NCBI GenBank assembly: GCA_017554615.1
Contig: JAFZHY010000023.1
Span: forward strand, 1 to 64,000
Length of the DNA stretch: 64,000 nucleotides
Reading direction: 5' to 3'
DNA from: Clostridia bacterium
GTDB lineage: Bacteria > Bacillota > Clostridia > UMGS1840 > HGM11507
Shown here: positions 16,724 to 25,438 of the stretch, piece after piece
Layout: every line of letters starts with the position of its first letter
Position numbering within the stretch: position 1 is the first letter of the stretch
Translations under genes and position numbers: made by a program
Notes under the pieces: generated by a model
Seen by the model: only the letters and a program-made list of their open reading frames with translations
Databases searched by the model: none
What the model was told of the DNA's origin: nothing

Positions 16724-18073
16724 ATGGCAGCGCCAGTTATTGCTGTTATCATTTTTATTGCTATGTTTCTTGCCATTGTTATGGATAAGATTGAAAGACA
16801 TATTGTAACACTTGTATCAGGCTTACTTATGATACTTATCGTGTTCGGGCTTTGTATGAAAAGTTTTCCTGCTATATGGGAAACATTAAATTTCCAGAGT
16901 ATGATAAGTCCGTCTTTCTGGTATTCAAACGGAGAGTCTCACGGAGTATCTCATGGTATTAACTGGGAAACTATTGTGTTTATTGCCGGAATGATGATAA
17001 TGGTTGAAGGAATGGGAGAATCAGGCTTTTTCAGATGGCTTTGTTTAGGCCTTGCAAAACTTGTAAAATACAAAGTAGTTCCTTTATTTATAGCATTTAT
17101 GCTTATGTCATCAGTTCTTGCAATGTTTATTGACAGTATTACAGTTATTTTATTCTTAGCATCTGCTACATTGGAGCTTGCTAAAATATTAAAATTTAAA
17201 CCTGCACCACTTATCATTGCAGAAATCTTTTGTGCAAATCTTGGAGGCTCTGCAACAATGTGTGGAGATCCGCCTAACATTATTATAGGAACATCTTTAG
17301 GATACAGTTTCTTTGACTTTATTTTAAACACAGGGCTTATTGCTCTTATATCATTACCGTTTGTTATGCTGTTTTTCTATCTTTCATTTAAAAAAGATTT
17401 AAAAAGCAACATTAAAGAAGAGAATGTTTCATACCCTGATGCTAAAGATGTTATAAAAAACAAAAAGGATTTTACAGTAAGTGTAATTATATTCTTATCC
17501 TCAGTTGTTTTACTTGTAACCCACTCTATAACAGGGCTTACAGTTTCAACAATAGGGGTGTTTGTAACTGTTTTCACTTTACTTTTTGCAGGGAAAAACT
17601 GTGGTGTTATACTTAAAAAGGTTGACTATAAAACACTTCTTTTCTTCCTTGGACTATTCATTGTAGTCGGAGGTCTTGAGCAGACTCACATATTGGAACT
17701 TATCGCAGAATATATTGCAATACTAAGCGAAGGAAATACATATCTTCTTATTGGAATCATTATCTGGGTTTCTGCCATTGCAAGTGCATTTGTAGATAAC
17801 ATTCCATTTGCGGCAACAATGATTCCTGTTATCAGAACACTGTCTGTTTCATCCGGTGTATCTCTTGACACACTGGCCTGGGCTTTATCAATGGGTACAG
17901 ACGTCGGCGGAAGTGCAACTCCTATCGGCGCAAGTGCAAATGTTGTGGGAATATCTGCAGCAGCACAGGAAGGTCATCTTATCGGCTGGGGTAAATTCTG
18001 TAAATATTCAGTACCTGCTACTGTTATAGTGCTTGTAATATCAACCGTTATAATCTCACTAAGATATATTTAA
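16724..18073 (+). CDS. IT-superfamily transporter (ArsB/NhaD/CitMHS-like)
   Basis: A 449-residue protein with about 11-12 membrane helices arranged in two repeats. Each half has the superfamily's re-entrant loop signature: CANLGGSATMCGDPPNIIIG (about residues 168-187) and GTDVGGSATPIGASANVVG (about 392-410). The first matches the NhaD/ArsB-type GDPPN motif, the second the matching GASANV motif. These proteins move anions such as arsenite or dicarboxylates, or exchange Na+ and H+; the substrate cannot be read from sequence. It is co-transcribed with a cytidylate-kinase-like protein 13 bp downstream. Confidence 0.9.
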   Translation: MAAPVIAVIIFIAMFLAIVMDKIERHIVTLVSGLLMILIVFGLCMKSFPAIWETLNFQSMISPSFWYSNGESHGVSHGINWETIVFIAGMMIMVEGMGESGFFRWLCLGLAKLVKYKVVPLFIAFMLMSSVLAMFIDSITVILFLASATLELAKILKFKPAPLIIAEIFCANLGGSATMCGDPPNIIIGTSLGYSFFDFILNTGLIALISLPFVMLFFYLSFKKDLKSNIKEENVSYPDAKDVIKNKKDFTVSVIIFLSSVVLLVTHSITGLTVSTIGVFVTVFTLLFAGKNCGVILKKVDYKTLLFFLGLFIVVGGLEQTHILELIAEYIAILSEGNTYLLIGIIIWVSAIASAFVDNIPFAATMIPVIRTLSVSSGVSLDTLAWALSMGTDVGGSATPIGASANVVGISAAAQEGHLIGWGKFCKYSVPATVIVLVISTVIISLRYI

Positions 18074-18086
18074 CAGGAGGTTTATT

Positions 18087-18692
18087 ATGAATAATCAACT
18101 TATTATTTCAATAGGCAGAGAGTTTGGTTCCGGTGGGCATGTAATTGCCGAAGAATTATCAAAAAGATTTAATATTCCGCTATATGACCATAATCTTCTT
18201 GACCATATTGCAGAAGATATGGGAATTGAAGACCATGACTTTAAAAAGTATGATGAAAAACCAAGATTTACTCTTTTTTCAAGAAAAGTAAGAGGTCATT
18301 CAACTTCTATGGAAGACCATCTTGTTAGAATGCAGTTTAAGTTTTTGCAGAACAAGGCAGATAACGGTGAATCTTTTGTTATCGTTGGAAGATGTGCAGA
18401 GCATCACTTATCTCACAACAAAAATATGGTTACAGTTTTTGTACTCGGACATACAGAAGAAAAGATAAAAAGAGTTATGGAAGTTTACAACTTATCTTAC
18501 AAGGAAGCAGAAGCTATGGCTAAAAGAAACGACCTTGCAAGAAAAAGTTATCACAACCACTACTGCAAAGGAAAATGGGGAGATTCAAGAAACTATCATC
18601 TTTCCATTAACTCAAGCGTTCTTGGAATTGAGAAAACAGTAGATTTTATCGAAAATTTTGTTAAAGAAAAGAAGGCTCTTAACGAACAGTAA
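18087..18692 (+). CDS. Cytidylate-kinase-like family protein
   Basis: A 201-residue P-loop protein of the AAA_26/cytidylate-kinase-like family. The N-terminal SIGREFGSGGHVIAEELSKRF (residues 7-27) is this family's altered P-loop. YDHNLL near 34 and VIVGRCAEHHL near 108 are conserved; a basic segment AKRNDLARKSYHNHYCKGKWGD (about 152-173) forms the lid, and YHLSINSSVLGIEKTVDFI is the conserved C-terminus. True Cmk (about 220 residues, GPAGAGKS P-loop) differs, so a housekeeping nucleotide kinase role is not implied; the substrate is unknown. It follows the transporter at 13 bp with an AGGAGG site and shares its terminator. Confidence 0.88.
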   Translation: MNNQLIISIGREFGSGGHVIAEELSKRFNIPLYDHNLLDHIAEDMGIEDHDFKKYDEKPRFTLFSRKVRGHSTSMEDHLVRMQFKFLQNKADNGESFVIVGRCAEHHLSHNKNMVTVFVLGHTEEKIKRVMEVYNLSYKEAEAMAKRNDLARKSYHNHYCKGKWGDSRNYHLSINSSVLGIEKTVDFIENFVKEKKALNEQ

Positions 18693-18702
18693 AATAAAAA
18701 AC

Positions 18703-18742
18703 AAAAAACCTTTCGCAAAATCATATTGCGGAAGGTTTTTTG
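18703..18742 (+). terminator. Terminator of the transporter/kinase-like operon
   Basis: Arms AACCTTTCGCAA and TTGCGGAAGGTT (one G-U pair), extended by A:T pairs, 7-nt loop, followed by T6. Confidence 0.9.
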
Positions 18743-18767
18743 AATTTAAAGATGCTTTTTTAATTTC

Positions 18768-18796
18768 TTGACTATTTAAAATATGAATGTTATAAT
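18768..18796 (+). promoter_or_regulatory. Sigma-A promoter of the exopolysaccharide operon
   Basis: -35 TTGACT (18768-18773), 17-bp spacer, -10 TATAAT (18791-18796), about 40 nt before the first gene. No other promoter of this quality was noticed before the terminator at 30170, so the 11-kb cluster is probably one transcript. Confidence 0.85.
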
Positions 18797-18841
18797 CATA
18801 TTATGGTTTATTATATATATTTATATAAAAGGAGTTAGGTT

Positions 18842-19474
18842 ATGTATAAAAATTATGTAAAAAGGGCAATTGATATTATCCTTTCTTTTTTAGGAATAAT
18901 GGTTTTACTTATTCCGATGCTGATAGTTGCAATAATGATAAAAATTGACTCTAAAGGCCCTGTTTTATTTAAACAAAAAAGGGTTGGATTACATAAAAAA
19001 GAATTTACAATTCTAAAATTCAGAAGTATGCCAGTAACCGTTCCGAAAGATATGCCAACTCATCTTTTTAATGCAGAAGATTCTCTTTCCAAATTTCAAA
19101 AACTTATTAGAAAACTCTCCATTGACGAACTTCCCCAGATTTACTGTATTTTTATAGGAACTATGACAATTATCGGCCCTCGCCCTGCGCTCTTTAATCA
19201 GGAAGATTTGCTTTGGGAACGAGATAAATACGGTGCTAACGACATTAAACCGGGGCTTACAGGCTGGGCGCAGATTAACGGAAGAGATGAACTTCCAATA
19301 GACTTAAAAGCATCTTTAGACGGAGAATATGCAAAAATTTTAAACGAAGGCGGCTTTAAAGCATTTTTAATGGACACAAAATGCTTCTTCGGAACAATAC
19401 TTAAAGTTTTAAAATCTGACGGTGTTGTCGAAGGCGGTACAGGAAGCCGTAAAAAAGAAGAAATTTCGAAATAA
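18842..19474 (+). CDS. Initiating sugar-phosphate transferase (PglC/WcaJ type)
   Basis: Starts polysaccharide repeat-unit synthesis by moving a sugar-1-phosphate to undecaprenyl phosphate at the inner face of the membrane. 210 residues, the short monotopic form: one N-terminal membrane helix (residues 8-33), then the catalytic domain with KQKRVGLHKKEFTILKFRSM (about 47-66), the DELPQ catalytic Asp-Glu segment (about 97-101), IGPRP (about 112-116) and GLTGWAQINGR (about 139-149). The large multi-helix N-terminal domain of full WcaJ is absent, as in PglC and many Gram-positive EpsL proteins. First gene of the operon; AAGGAG ribosome site. Confidence 0.92.
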   Translation: MYKNYVKRAIDIILSFLGIMVLLIPMLIVAIMIKIDSKGPVLFKQKRVGLHKKEFTILKFRSMPVTVPKDMPTHLFNAEDSLSKFQKLIRKLSIDELPQIYCIFIGTMTIIGPRPALFNQEDLLWERDKYGANDIKPGLTGWAQINGRDELPIDLKASLDGEYAKILNEGGFKAFLMDTKCFFGTILKVLKSDGVVEGGTGSRKKEEISK

Positions 19475-19493
19475 TTAAAAAGGGTGATATATT

Positions 19494-20204
19494 ATGATGC
19501 CTGTTAAGTATGCATTAAAAACATTAGTTAAAAACATATGCACTAAGAATTATTTTGTTAAACGAAAGACAGATGCTTTCCATAAATTTATGCAAAACAG
19601 ACTCATGCTTAATGAATCGCCTACAATTTTTTCCTGCAACTGTGCAGGCGGTCTTATATACCACAATTTAGGCCTTAAGTTTAATTCTCCGACTGTGAAT
19701 CTTACTATTGAAAATAAGTATTTTATAAAATTTATTAAAAACCCCGAGTATTATCTTTCTTTGGAACTTACAGAGGGTGAATACAGAAAAGACCAGGCGT
19801 ATCCAGCAGGTGGATATCCCACAGGTATTCTCGGAGATATAAAAATTTATTTTAATCATTATAAAACATTTAATGAAGCAAAAGAAAAGTGGAACGACAG
19901 GAAAAAAAGAGTTAATCTTGACAACCTGTATATTATAATGAGTTCAGACCAGTTGACTTATGATCAGTTATGCGAATTAAAAGAAATAAAATGCAAAAGA
20001 CTTGTTGTGTTTACAAACCATAAATATTCTGAGCTGGATTACTGCTTTTTATTAAAAAGCACAGTAGAAAAACCTGTAGTAGGCTCTTTTGCAAACATAA
20101 AGTTAGACGGATTCAGAATATACGAAAAAGAATTTGATTATGTTGCATGGCTTAATATGGAAGAAGATTACAGAACACATTATTTTGAAAACAGGAGTAT
20201 ATGA
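19494..20204 (+). CDS. DUF1919 family protein of polysaccharide loci
   Basis: A 236-residue protein with the DUF1919 pattern: TIFSCNCAGGLIYHNLGLKFNSPTVNL (about residues 40-66) then IKFIKNPEYYLSLEL, YPAGGYPTGILGDIKIYFNHY and NLYIIMSSDQLTYDQL further on. The family occurs in capsule and exopolysaccharide loci, has no proven reaction, and may act as a transferase modifying the repeat unit. No signal peptide or membrane segment. The end overlaps the next gene by 4 bp (ATGA), showing tight coupling. Confidence 0.8.
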   Translation: MMPVKYALKTLVKNICTKNYFVKRKTDAFHKFMQNRLMLNESPTIFSCNCAGGLIYHNLGLKFNSPTVNLTIENKYFIKFIKNPEYYLSLELTEGEYRKDQAYPAGGYPTGILGDIKIYFNHYKTFNEAKEKWNDRKKRVNLDNLYIIMSSDQLTYDQLCELKEIKCKRLVVFTNHKYSELDYCFLLKSTVEKPVVGSFANIKLDGFRIYEKEFDYVAWLNMEEDYRTHYFENRSI

Positions 20205-21046
20205 TGAAAAAAATACTTATTACCGGAAAAGGAAGTTACATAGGCGAAACCTTTAAGAATTATATTTTAAATAACTACTGCGACTATTCTGTGGATACTC
20301 TTGATATGCTTGATGAAAACTGGGCGCAAAAAGACTTTTCAGGATATGACGCGATTTTTCATGTTGCGGGTATTGCTCATATAAAGGAAACAAAAGAAAA
20401 TGCTTCGCTTTATTACAGGGTTAATTGTGATTTAGCATATGAAGTTGCAAAAAAAGCAAAGGATGAAAAAGTTGATCAGTTTGTATTTTTAAGCAGTATG
20501 AGCGTTTACGGAAAAGATACAGGTATAATCACTTTGAATACCATTCCTGCACCTGTTTCAAATTACGGAAAGTCGAAACTTATGGCAGAGGAAAAAATAA
20601 ATGCTCTGTCCTCCCCTGATTTTAAGGTCGCAGTTTTAAGACCTCCGATGGTATATGGCAAAGATTGCAAGGGTAATTTTCAACTTCTTAAAAAACTTGC
20701 TCAGATATTGCCTGTTTTTCCGCGTGTAAACAATAAAAGAAGTATGATTTACATAAACAACTTATGTGAGTTTGTAAAACTTATAATCGAAAATGAAAAA
20801 AGTGGTTTGTTCTTTCCTCAGAACAGAGAATATGTTAAAACTCTGGATATTGTAAAAGAAATTGCAGCCAAAAACGGAAAAAATATCTATTTTAGTTTTT
20901 TATTTGGTTTTGGAGTATTGATTATGATGCCTTTTGTATCTAAAATTCAAAAGGCGTTCGGCACACTTATATATGAAATTGACGATGAATGGAACTTTTC
21001 ATACTGTAAAGTAGATACCAAAGATTCTTTAGGACAAAGTTTATAG
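20201..21046 (+). CDS. NAD-dependent sugar-nucleotide epimerase/dehydratase
   Basis: An extended short-chain dehydrogenase of 281 residues. The Rossmann glycine motif is TGKGSYIG (about residues 8-15), one residue off the usual GxxGxxG form. SSMSVYGK near residue 100 holds the catalytic Ser, and YGKSKLMAEE near 125 gives the Tyr-x-x-x-Lys pair. Shorter than a full GalE (about 330), it resembles the WbpV/CapE-like or reductase-type members in O-antigen loci that epimerise or reduce the sugar. The substrate cannot be assigned. Two adjacent ATGs serve as possible start. Confidence 0.85.
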   Translation: MMKKILITGKGSYIGETFKNYILNNYCDYSVDTLDMLDENWAQKDFSGYDAIFHVAGIAHIKETKENASLYYRVNCDLAYEVAKKAKDEKVDQFVFLSSMSVYGKDTGIITLNTIPAPVSNYGKSKLMAEEKINALSSPDFKVAVLRPPMVYGKDCKGNFQLLKKLAQILPVFPRVNNKRSMIYINNLCEFVKLIIENEKSGLFFPQNREYVKTLDIVKEIAAKNGKNIYFSFLFGFGVLIMMPFVSKIQKAFGTLIYEIDDEWNFSYCKVDTKDSLGQSL

Positions 21047-21058
21047 GAGGAATTATAT

Positions 21059-22153
21059 ATGACTATTGCCATATTATCAAACGACCACGCATGGACATAT
21101 AATCTCAGAAAAGAAGTTATTCAGGCGCTTATAAGCGAAGGCCACCGAATTGTTCTTATATTAAGTTACGGAGAAAAAATTGAAAAACTAAAAGAAATGG
21201 GATGCGAATTTATTGATATCCCATTTGAAAGACATGGCACAGATTTTTTAAAAGAATTAAAACTTATAAGTAATTATAAAAAAATATTGAAAGAATTAAA
21301 ACCTGATATTGTTCTTTCTTATACAATTAAGCCGAATATATACGGAGGAATGGTATGTAACTCTTTAAAAATTCCTTTCTTCCCGAATATAACAGGTCTT
21401 GGCACTGCTGTAGAAAACAAGGGACCGTTGCAACCTGTTTTTATAATGCTTTATAAACTGGGCTTAAAGAAAGCAACTCATATTTTCTTCCAGAATACTG
21501 AAAATTTAGAGTTTATGAAAAAACACAGAATATTAAATTCTCCTTATACTCTTTTGCCGGGTTCAGGAGTTAATCTTTCTCATTTTAAACTGCTTGAATA
21601 TCCTGATGAAAATAAGACAAGCTTTGTATTTATTTCAAGAATAATGAAAGAAAAAGGAATTGACCAATATCTTGAAGCGGCAAAATATATAAAAGGAAAA
21701 TACGAAAACACAGATTTTCACATCTGCGGATTTTGTGAAGCTGAATACAAGGGTAAACTTAATGAATATATAGATAACGGTACTGTTATTTATCACGGTA
21801 TGGTAAGCGATGTAAGAGATGTATTAAAAGATGTTCATTGTACCGTTCATCCTACATACTATCCTGAAGGGCTTTCCAATGTTCTGTTAGAAAGCGCTGC
21901 TTCGGGCAGGGCTTTAATCACTACCGACAGAGCAGGATGCCGAGAAGTTATAGAAGATAGTATAAACGGTTATATATGTAAAGAAAAAGATTCGTCCAAT
22001 CTTATTTTGCAGATTGAGAAATTCCTTAATCTATCCTATGAAGAAAAGAAACAAATGGGGCTTAACGGAAGATTAAAGGTAGAAAAAGAGTTTGACAGAA
22101 ACATCGTAGTTTCAAAATATCTTGAACAAATAAAAAAGGTTGAAAAAAAATGA
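21059..22153 (+). CDS. GT4 family glycosyltransferase (CapM/PglA-like)
   Basis: A 364-residue GT-B enzyme. The N-terminal domain begins TIAILSNDHAWTYNLRKEVI and contains LSYTIKPNIYGGMV (about residues 92-105) and a NITGLGTAVENKG loop (about 117-129), which is typical of bacterial alpha-1,3-Gal/GalNAc transferases of the CapM/PglA kind. The C-terminal domain has SRIMKEKGIDQYLEA (nucleotide-binding entry, about 192) and HPTYYPEGLSNVLLESAASG (about 260-279), the EX7E motif. It adds an early residue to the lipid-linked unit; donor and linkage are inferred only at family level. Confidence 0.88.
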   Translation: MTIAILSNDHAWTYNLRKEVIQALISEGHRIVLILSYGEKIEKLKEMGCEFIDIPFERHGTDFLKELKLISNYKKILKELKPDIVLSYTIKPNIYGGMVCNSLKIPFFPNITGLGTAVENKGPLQPVFIMLYKLGLKKATHIFFQNTENLEFMKKHRILNSPYTLLPGSGVNLSHFKLLEYPDENKTSFVFISRIMKEKGIDQYLEAAKYIKGKYENTDFHICGFCEAEYKGKLNEYIDNGTVIYHGMVSDVRDVLKDVHCTVHPTYYPEGLSNVLLESAASGRALITTDRAGCREVIEDSINGYICKEKDSSNLILQIEKFLNLSYEEKKQMGLNGRLKVEKEFDRNIVVSKYLEQIKKVEKK

Positions 22154-23271
22154 TAAGAATACTGCATATAGTTTCTGCTATGAACTGTGGCGGAACAGAA
22201 AATATGATAATGAGTTTATTAAGGAATATTGACAGAGAGAAAATTCAGTTTGACTTTCTTGTAAATACTACAAAAAAAAGTTTTTTTGATGATGAAATAG
22301 AAAAACTTGGCGGCAGAATTTATTATATTCCACGCTGGAATGGTAAAAACACATTTTCATACATAAAAAAACTTAAATCTTTTTTAAAAGAACATCCTGA
22401 ACATAACATTATCCATGGGCATATTGCATCAAGTTCGGCAATTTATACAGAAATAGCCAAAAAGTTAAAAAGATATGTTATATCCCACAGCCATAATAAA
22501 AAAGGCGGGGGAAAATCTTTAAAGGATATGTTGTTTAAACTTACAACATATGCACAAAGATACCGTTCCGATTATCTTTTTGCCTGTTCTAAAGATGCAG
22601 GAATAGTTCGATTCGGGAAGAATGTTATTAATAAACCTAACTTTTCAGTATTAAAAAATGCAATAGATATAAATAAATATACACCAGATACTAAACTGTG
22701 CGAATTAACAAAAAACAAATATAACATAGATAATAAACTTGTTATCGGTCATATAGGAAGATTTACCGAAGCAAAAAATCATTCCTTCCTGCTTGAAGTT
22801 TTTTCTGAAATTACTAAAATGAATGAAGACTCTGTTTTAATTCTTGCAGGTGAAGGAGAATGTGAAGAACAGATAAAAACCAAAGCAAAATCTTTAAACA
22901 TCCTTGATAAAATAATTTTTACAGGTGTTTTAAATGACATTAACAGTATTATTAATATAATGGACTGTTTTGTTTTCCCGTCTTTACACGAAGGCTTGGG
23001 AATTGCAGTTATAGAAGCACAGACTCACGGTATACCTTGTTTTATAAACAAAGAATTACCGCAGGACTTATATATAAACAAAAATGTGTATGGTCTTTCC
23101 CTTGATAAAACTGCAAAAGACTGGGCTCAGTTTATTATAGAACATGCACACGATAAAGAAGATTATAAGAAATCTACAGAAAATATAAATAAAGCAGGAT
23201 ATAATATCTTAGAAACTGCAAAAAAACTTGAAAACTTTTATATAAATGTTACGGAGGAAATGAAAAAATGA
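22150..23271 (+). CDS. GT4 family glycosyltransferase (EpsF-like)
   Basis: A 373-residue GT-B protein resembling EpsF-type transferases: MIRILHIVSAMNCGGTENMIMSLL at the start (the GGTE loop is the acceptor-side glycine motif), and HSHNKKGGGKSLKDML near residue 113. The donor-binding domain has GHIGRFTEAKNHSFLLEVF near 200 and FPSLHEGLGIAVIEAQTHG near 277-295 with the EX7E acidic pair. It overlaps the preceding gene by 4 bp and the next one by 4 bp, so translation of the three transferases is coupled. Linkage formed is unknown. Confidence 0.88.
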   Translation: MIRILHIVSAMNCGGTENMIMSLLRNIDREKIQFDFLVNTTKKSFFDDEIEKLGGRIYYIPRWNGKNTFSYIKKLKSFLKEHPEHNIIHGHIASSSAIYTEIAKKLKRYVISHSHNKKGGGKSLKDMLFKLTTYAQRYRSDYLFACSKDAGIVRFGKNVINKPNFSVLKNAIDINKYTPDTKLCELTKNKYNIDNKLVIGHIGRFTEAKNHSFLLEVFSEITKMNEDSVLILAGEGECEEQIKTKAKSLNILDKIIFTGVLNDINSIINIMDCFVFPSLHEGLGIAVIEAQTHGIPCFINKELPQDLYINKNVYGLSLDKTAKDWAQFIIEHAHDKEDYKKSTENINKAGYNILETAKKLENFYINVTEEMKK

Positions 23272-24251
23272 ATGAATTAAATGTTCTTTATGCTACCGAT
23301 AGTAATTACTCCCAGCACGCTGCCGCATCAATTTACTCTCTTCTTAAAAACAACTCTTGTTTTGAGAAAATAAATATTTACATAATTGATGATAATATTT
23401 CTGATGAGTGTAAAGAAAAATTTTACATTCTTTCAAAAGAATTTCCGATTTCTCAAATTATTTTTTATCCGTTCAAAGAACTTAGCAAAAATCTTAAATT
23501 AAACGATAAAACAGGATATGCCCAAGTAGGATATGCAAGACTTTTTCTTTCTAAAATTTGTGATAAAGACAAAATTTTATATATTGACTGTGATACTATC
23601 GTAAACGGTTCTTTAAAAGAACTATGGGAAACCGAAATGGAAGACTATATTGTTGCCGGTGTACAGGACAACCCTGCCTTCCATTCACTTGAAATGGTAG
23701 GAATGACAAGAAAACACAGATATATAAACGGTGGAGTTCTTCTTATCAACTTAAAAAAATGGCGTGAAGAAAATGCAGAAGAAAGAATTCTTCAAATGAT
23801 AAAAGATTATAACGGTTTTGTTCCTCATCACGACCAGGGTATTATAAACGGTGTTTTTAAAGATGAAATAAAAATTCTTCATCCGAAATTTAATACAATG
23901 TCGCAATTTTTTGACACTAAGGCAAACCAGATTAAGAGTCTTTATGATATAGAAAATTACTACACTCAAGCTGAACTTGATGAAGCGGTTAAAAACCCTG
24001 CCATTATTCACTATATAACAAAGTTTTATAACAGGCCATGGTTTAAAAGCTGTACACATCCGTTAAAAGATTTATATATAGAAAATCTTAAAAAAACTCC
24101 GTTTGAAGTTAAACTTTTTGACGGTGAGCTGAACAAAAAAATAAAAATCAGAAAGTTTATATTTAACCACTTTCCTTTCTTTGTTTATTCACTATGTGAA
24201 AAAACTCTTAATATTAAAAGGAGAAAAAATGTTAATACAAGACATTTTTAA
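23268..24251 (+). CDS. GT8 family glycosyltransferase
   Basis: A 327-residue GT-A enzyme of family 8 (LgtC-like, retaining galactosyl or glucosyl transfer). It starts NVLYATDSNYSQHAAASIYSLL, has the metal-binding DxD as ILYIDCDTIV (about residues 103-112), the family GGVLLINLKKWRE segment (about 158-170) and HHDQGIINGVF (about 190-200). The C-terminal 60 residues are basic and probably membrane-associated. Only GT8 enzyme in this operon; the others are GT4 or GT2. Confidence 0.9.
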   Translation: MNELNVLYATDSNYSQHAAASIYSLLKNNSCFEKINIYIIDDNISDECKEKFYILSKEFPISQIIFYPFKELSKNLKLNDKTGYAQVGYARLFLSKICDKDKILYIDCDTIVNGSLKELWETEMEDYIVAGVQDNPAFHSLEMVGMTRKHRYINGGVLLINLKKWREENAEERILQMIKDYNGFVPHHDQGIINGVFKDEIKILHPKFNTMSQFFDTKANQIKSLYDIENYYTQAELDEAVKNPAIIHYITKFYNRPWFKSCTHPLKDLYIENLKKTPFEVKLFDGELNKKIKIRKFIFNHFPFFVYSLCEKTLNIKRRKNVNTRHF

Positions 24252-24262
24252 AAAATAAAACC

Positions 24263-25423
24263 ATGAAAATTCTTTTTATTAACTATCAGGCATTACCAAT
24301 ACCTGATGTTAAAGGCGGAGCAGTAGAATATCTTGTAAATTCTTATTTAAAATACAATGAAGAAAATCATCTTCACGATATTACTCTTTATTCAATTTTT
24401 GATAATGATGCTAAGATTAAGTCCAAGGAATATAAATTTACCGAGTTTAAGTTTATTAAAATTAAGAGTATATTTGATAAACTTGACCGAATTGCAAGGC
24501 ATATTATCAACAGATACACTAAAATTTATGTTGGGAATACATACATTTCAAAAGTAATAAGAAATGAAAAAGATTTTAATAAATATGATGCCATAATAAT
24601 TGAAAATGCACCTGAATTTGGATTAAAGATAAGAAAGAAATTTAAAAACAAACTTATCTTGCATCTTCATAACGATTATCTTAATAAGAATACTAAAAAT
24701 GCAAAAAAAATTCTTAACTGCTATGATTTTGTTTATACAATAAGCGATACATTGGGAAGTCTTGTTAAAACTATTGAAAATACCAATAAAGTTAAAACTC
24801 TTTATAATGGAGTCAATCTTAATAAGTTTTCAAAAGACGAAAATTTAAAAAAGGTTATGAAAGAAAAATACTCTATAAAAGATGATGACTTTGTATATAT
24901 GTATTGCGGAAGACTGACAAAAGACAAAGGTGCTTATGAACTGTGCAGGGCTTTTTCCCAGATTGACGACCCTGATATAAAACTAATAATTGCAGGTGGC
25001 ACAGGATACAGTACCAATGCGCCTAATGAAACATTATTAAAAATCAAAGAATTGGAAGATAAAAGAATAATTCTTACAGGGTTTGTTCCATATGATAAAA
25101 TAAACTGTTTGTATCAATTAGCAGATGTAGGTGTTGTTCCGTCAGTCTGCCAGGATGCTTTTAACCTTACAGTTATCGAATTTGCATCTAATGGCATCCC
25201 TCTTATAATAAGCGATCTGGGCGCAATGAAAGAATTGGTTAATGAAAACTTTTCAGTAGTCGCAAAATATGACAAAAACTACATTGACAACCTAAAAAAT
25301 TGCCTTTTATATATGAAAGAGGCTGATATTAAAAAAATGGGAGAAGAAGCAAAAAAAATATCCTGTAACTTTTCAATAGAAAACTACTGCGAAAGATTTA
25401 CTTATCTTTTAAATAACATATAA
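24263..25423 (+). CDS. GT4 family glycosyltransferase
   Basis: A 386-residue GT-B enzyme starting MKILFINYQALPIPDVKGGAVE, with the Gly-rich acceptor loop. The donor domain has CGRLTKDKGAYELCRAF (about residue 212), VPYDKINCLYQLADVGVVPS and AFNLTVIEFASNGIPLI (about 295-311), where the expected EX7E glutamate is replaced by a shorter NLTVIEFASNG version; the second Glu is present. The start codon is preceded by an A-rich run without a clear Shine-Dalgarno site, so translation may depend on coupling to the upstream gene 11 bp away. Confidence 0.85.
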   Translation: MKILFINYQALPIPDVKGGAVEYLVNSYLKYNEENHLHDITLYSIFDNDAKIKSKEYKFTEFKFIKIKSIFDKLDRIARHIINRYTKIYVGNTYISKVIRNEKDFNKYDAIIIENAPEFGLKIRKKFKNKLILHLHNDYLNKNTKNAKKILNCYDFVYTISDTLGSLVKTIENTNKVKTLYNGVNLNKFSKDENLKKVMKEKYSIKDDDFVYMYCGRLTKDKGAYELCRAFSQIDDPDIKLIIAGGTGYSTNAPNETLLKIKELEDKRIILTGFVPYDKINCLYQLADVGVVPSVCQDAFNLTVIEFASNGIPLIISDLGAMKELVNENFSVVAKYDKNYIDNLKNCLLYMKEADIKKMGEEAKKISCNFSIENYCERFTYLLNNI

Positions 25424-25438
25424 AAACGAGGTATAAAA

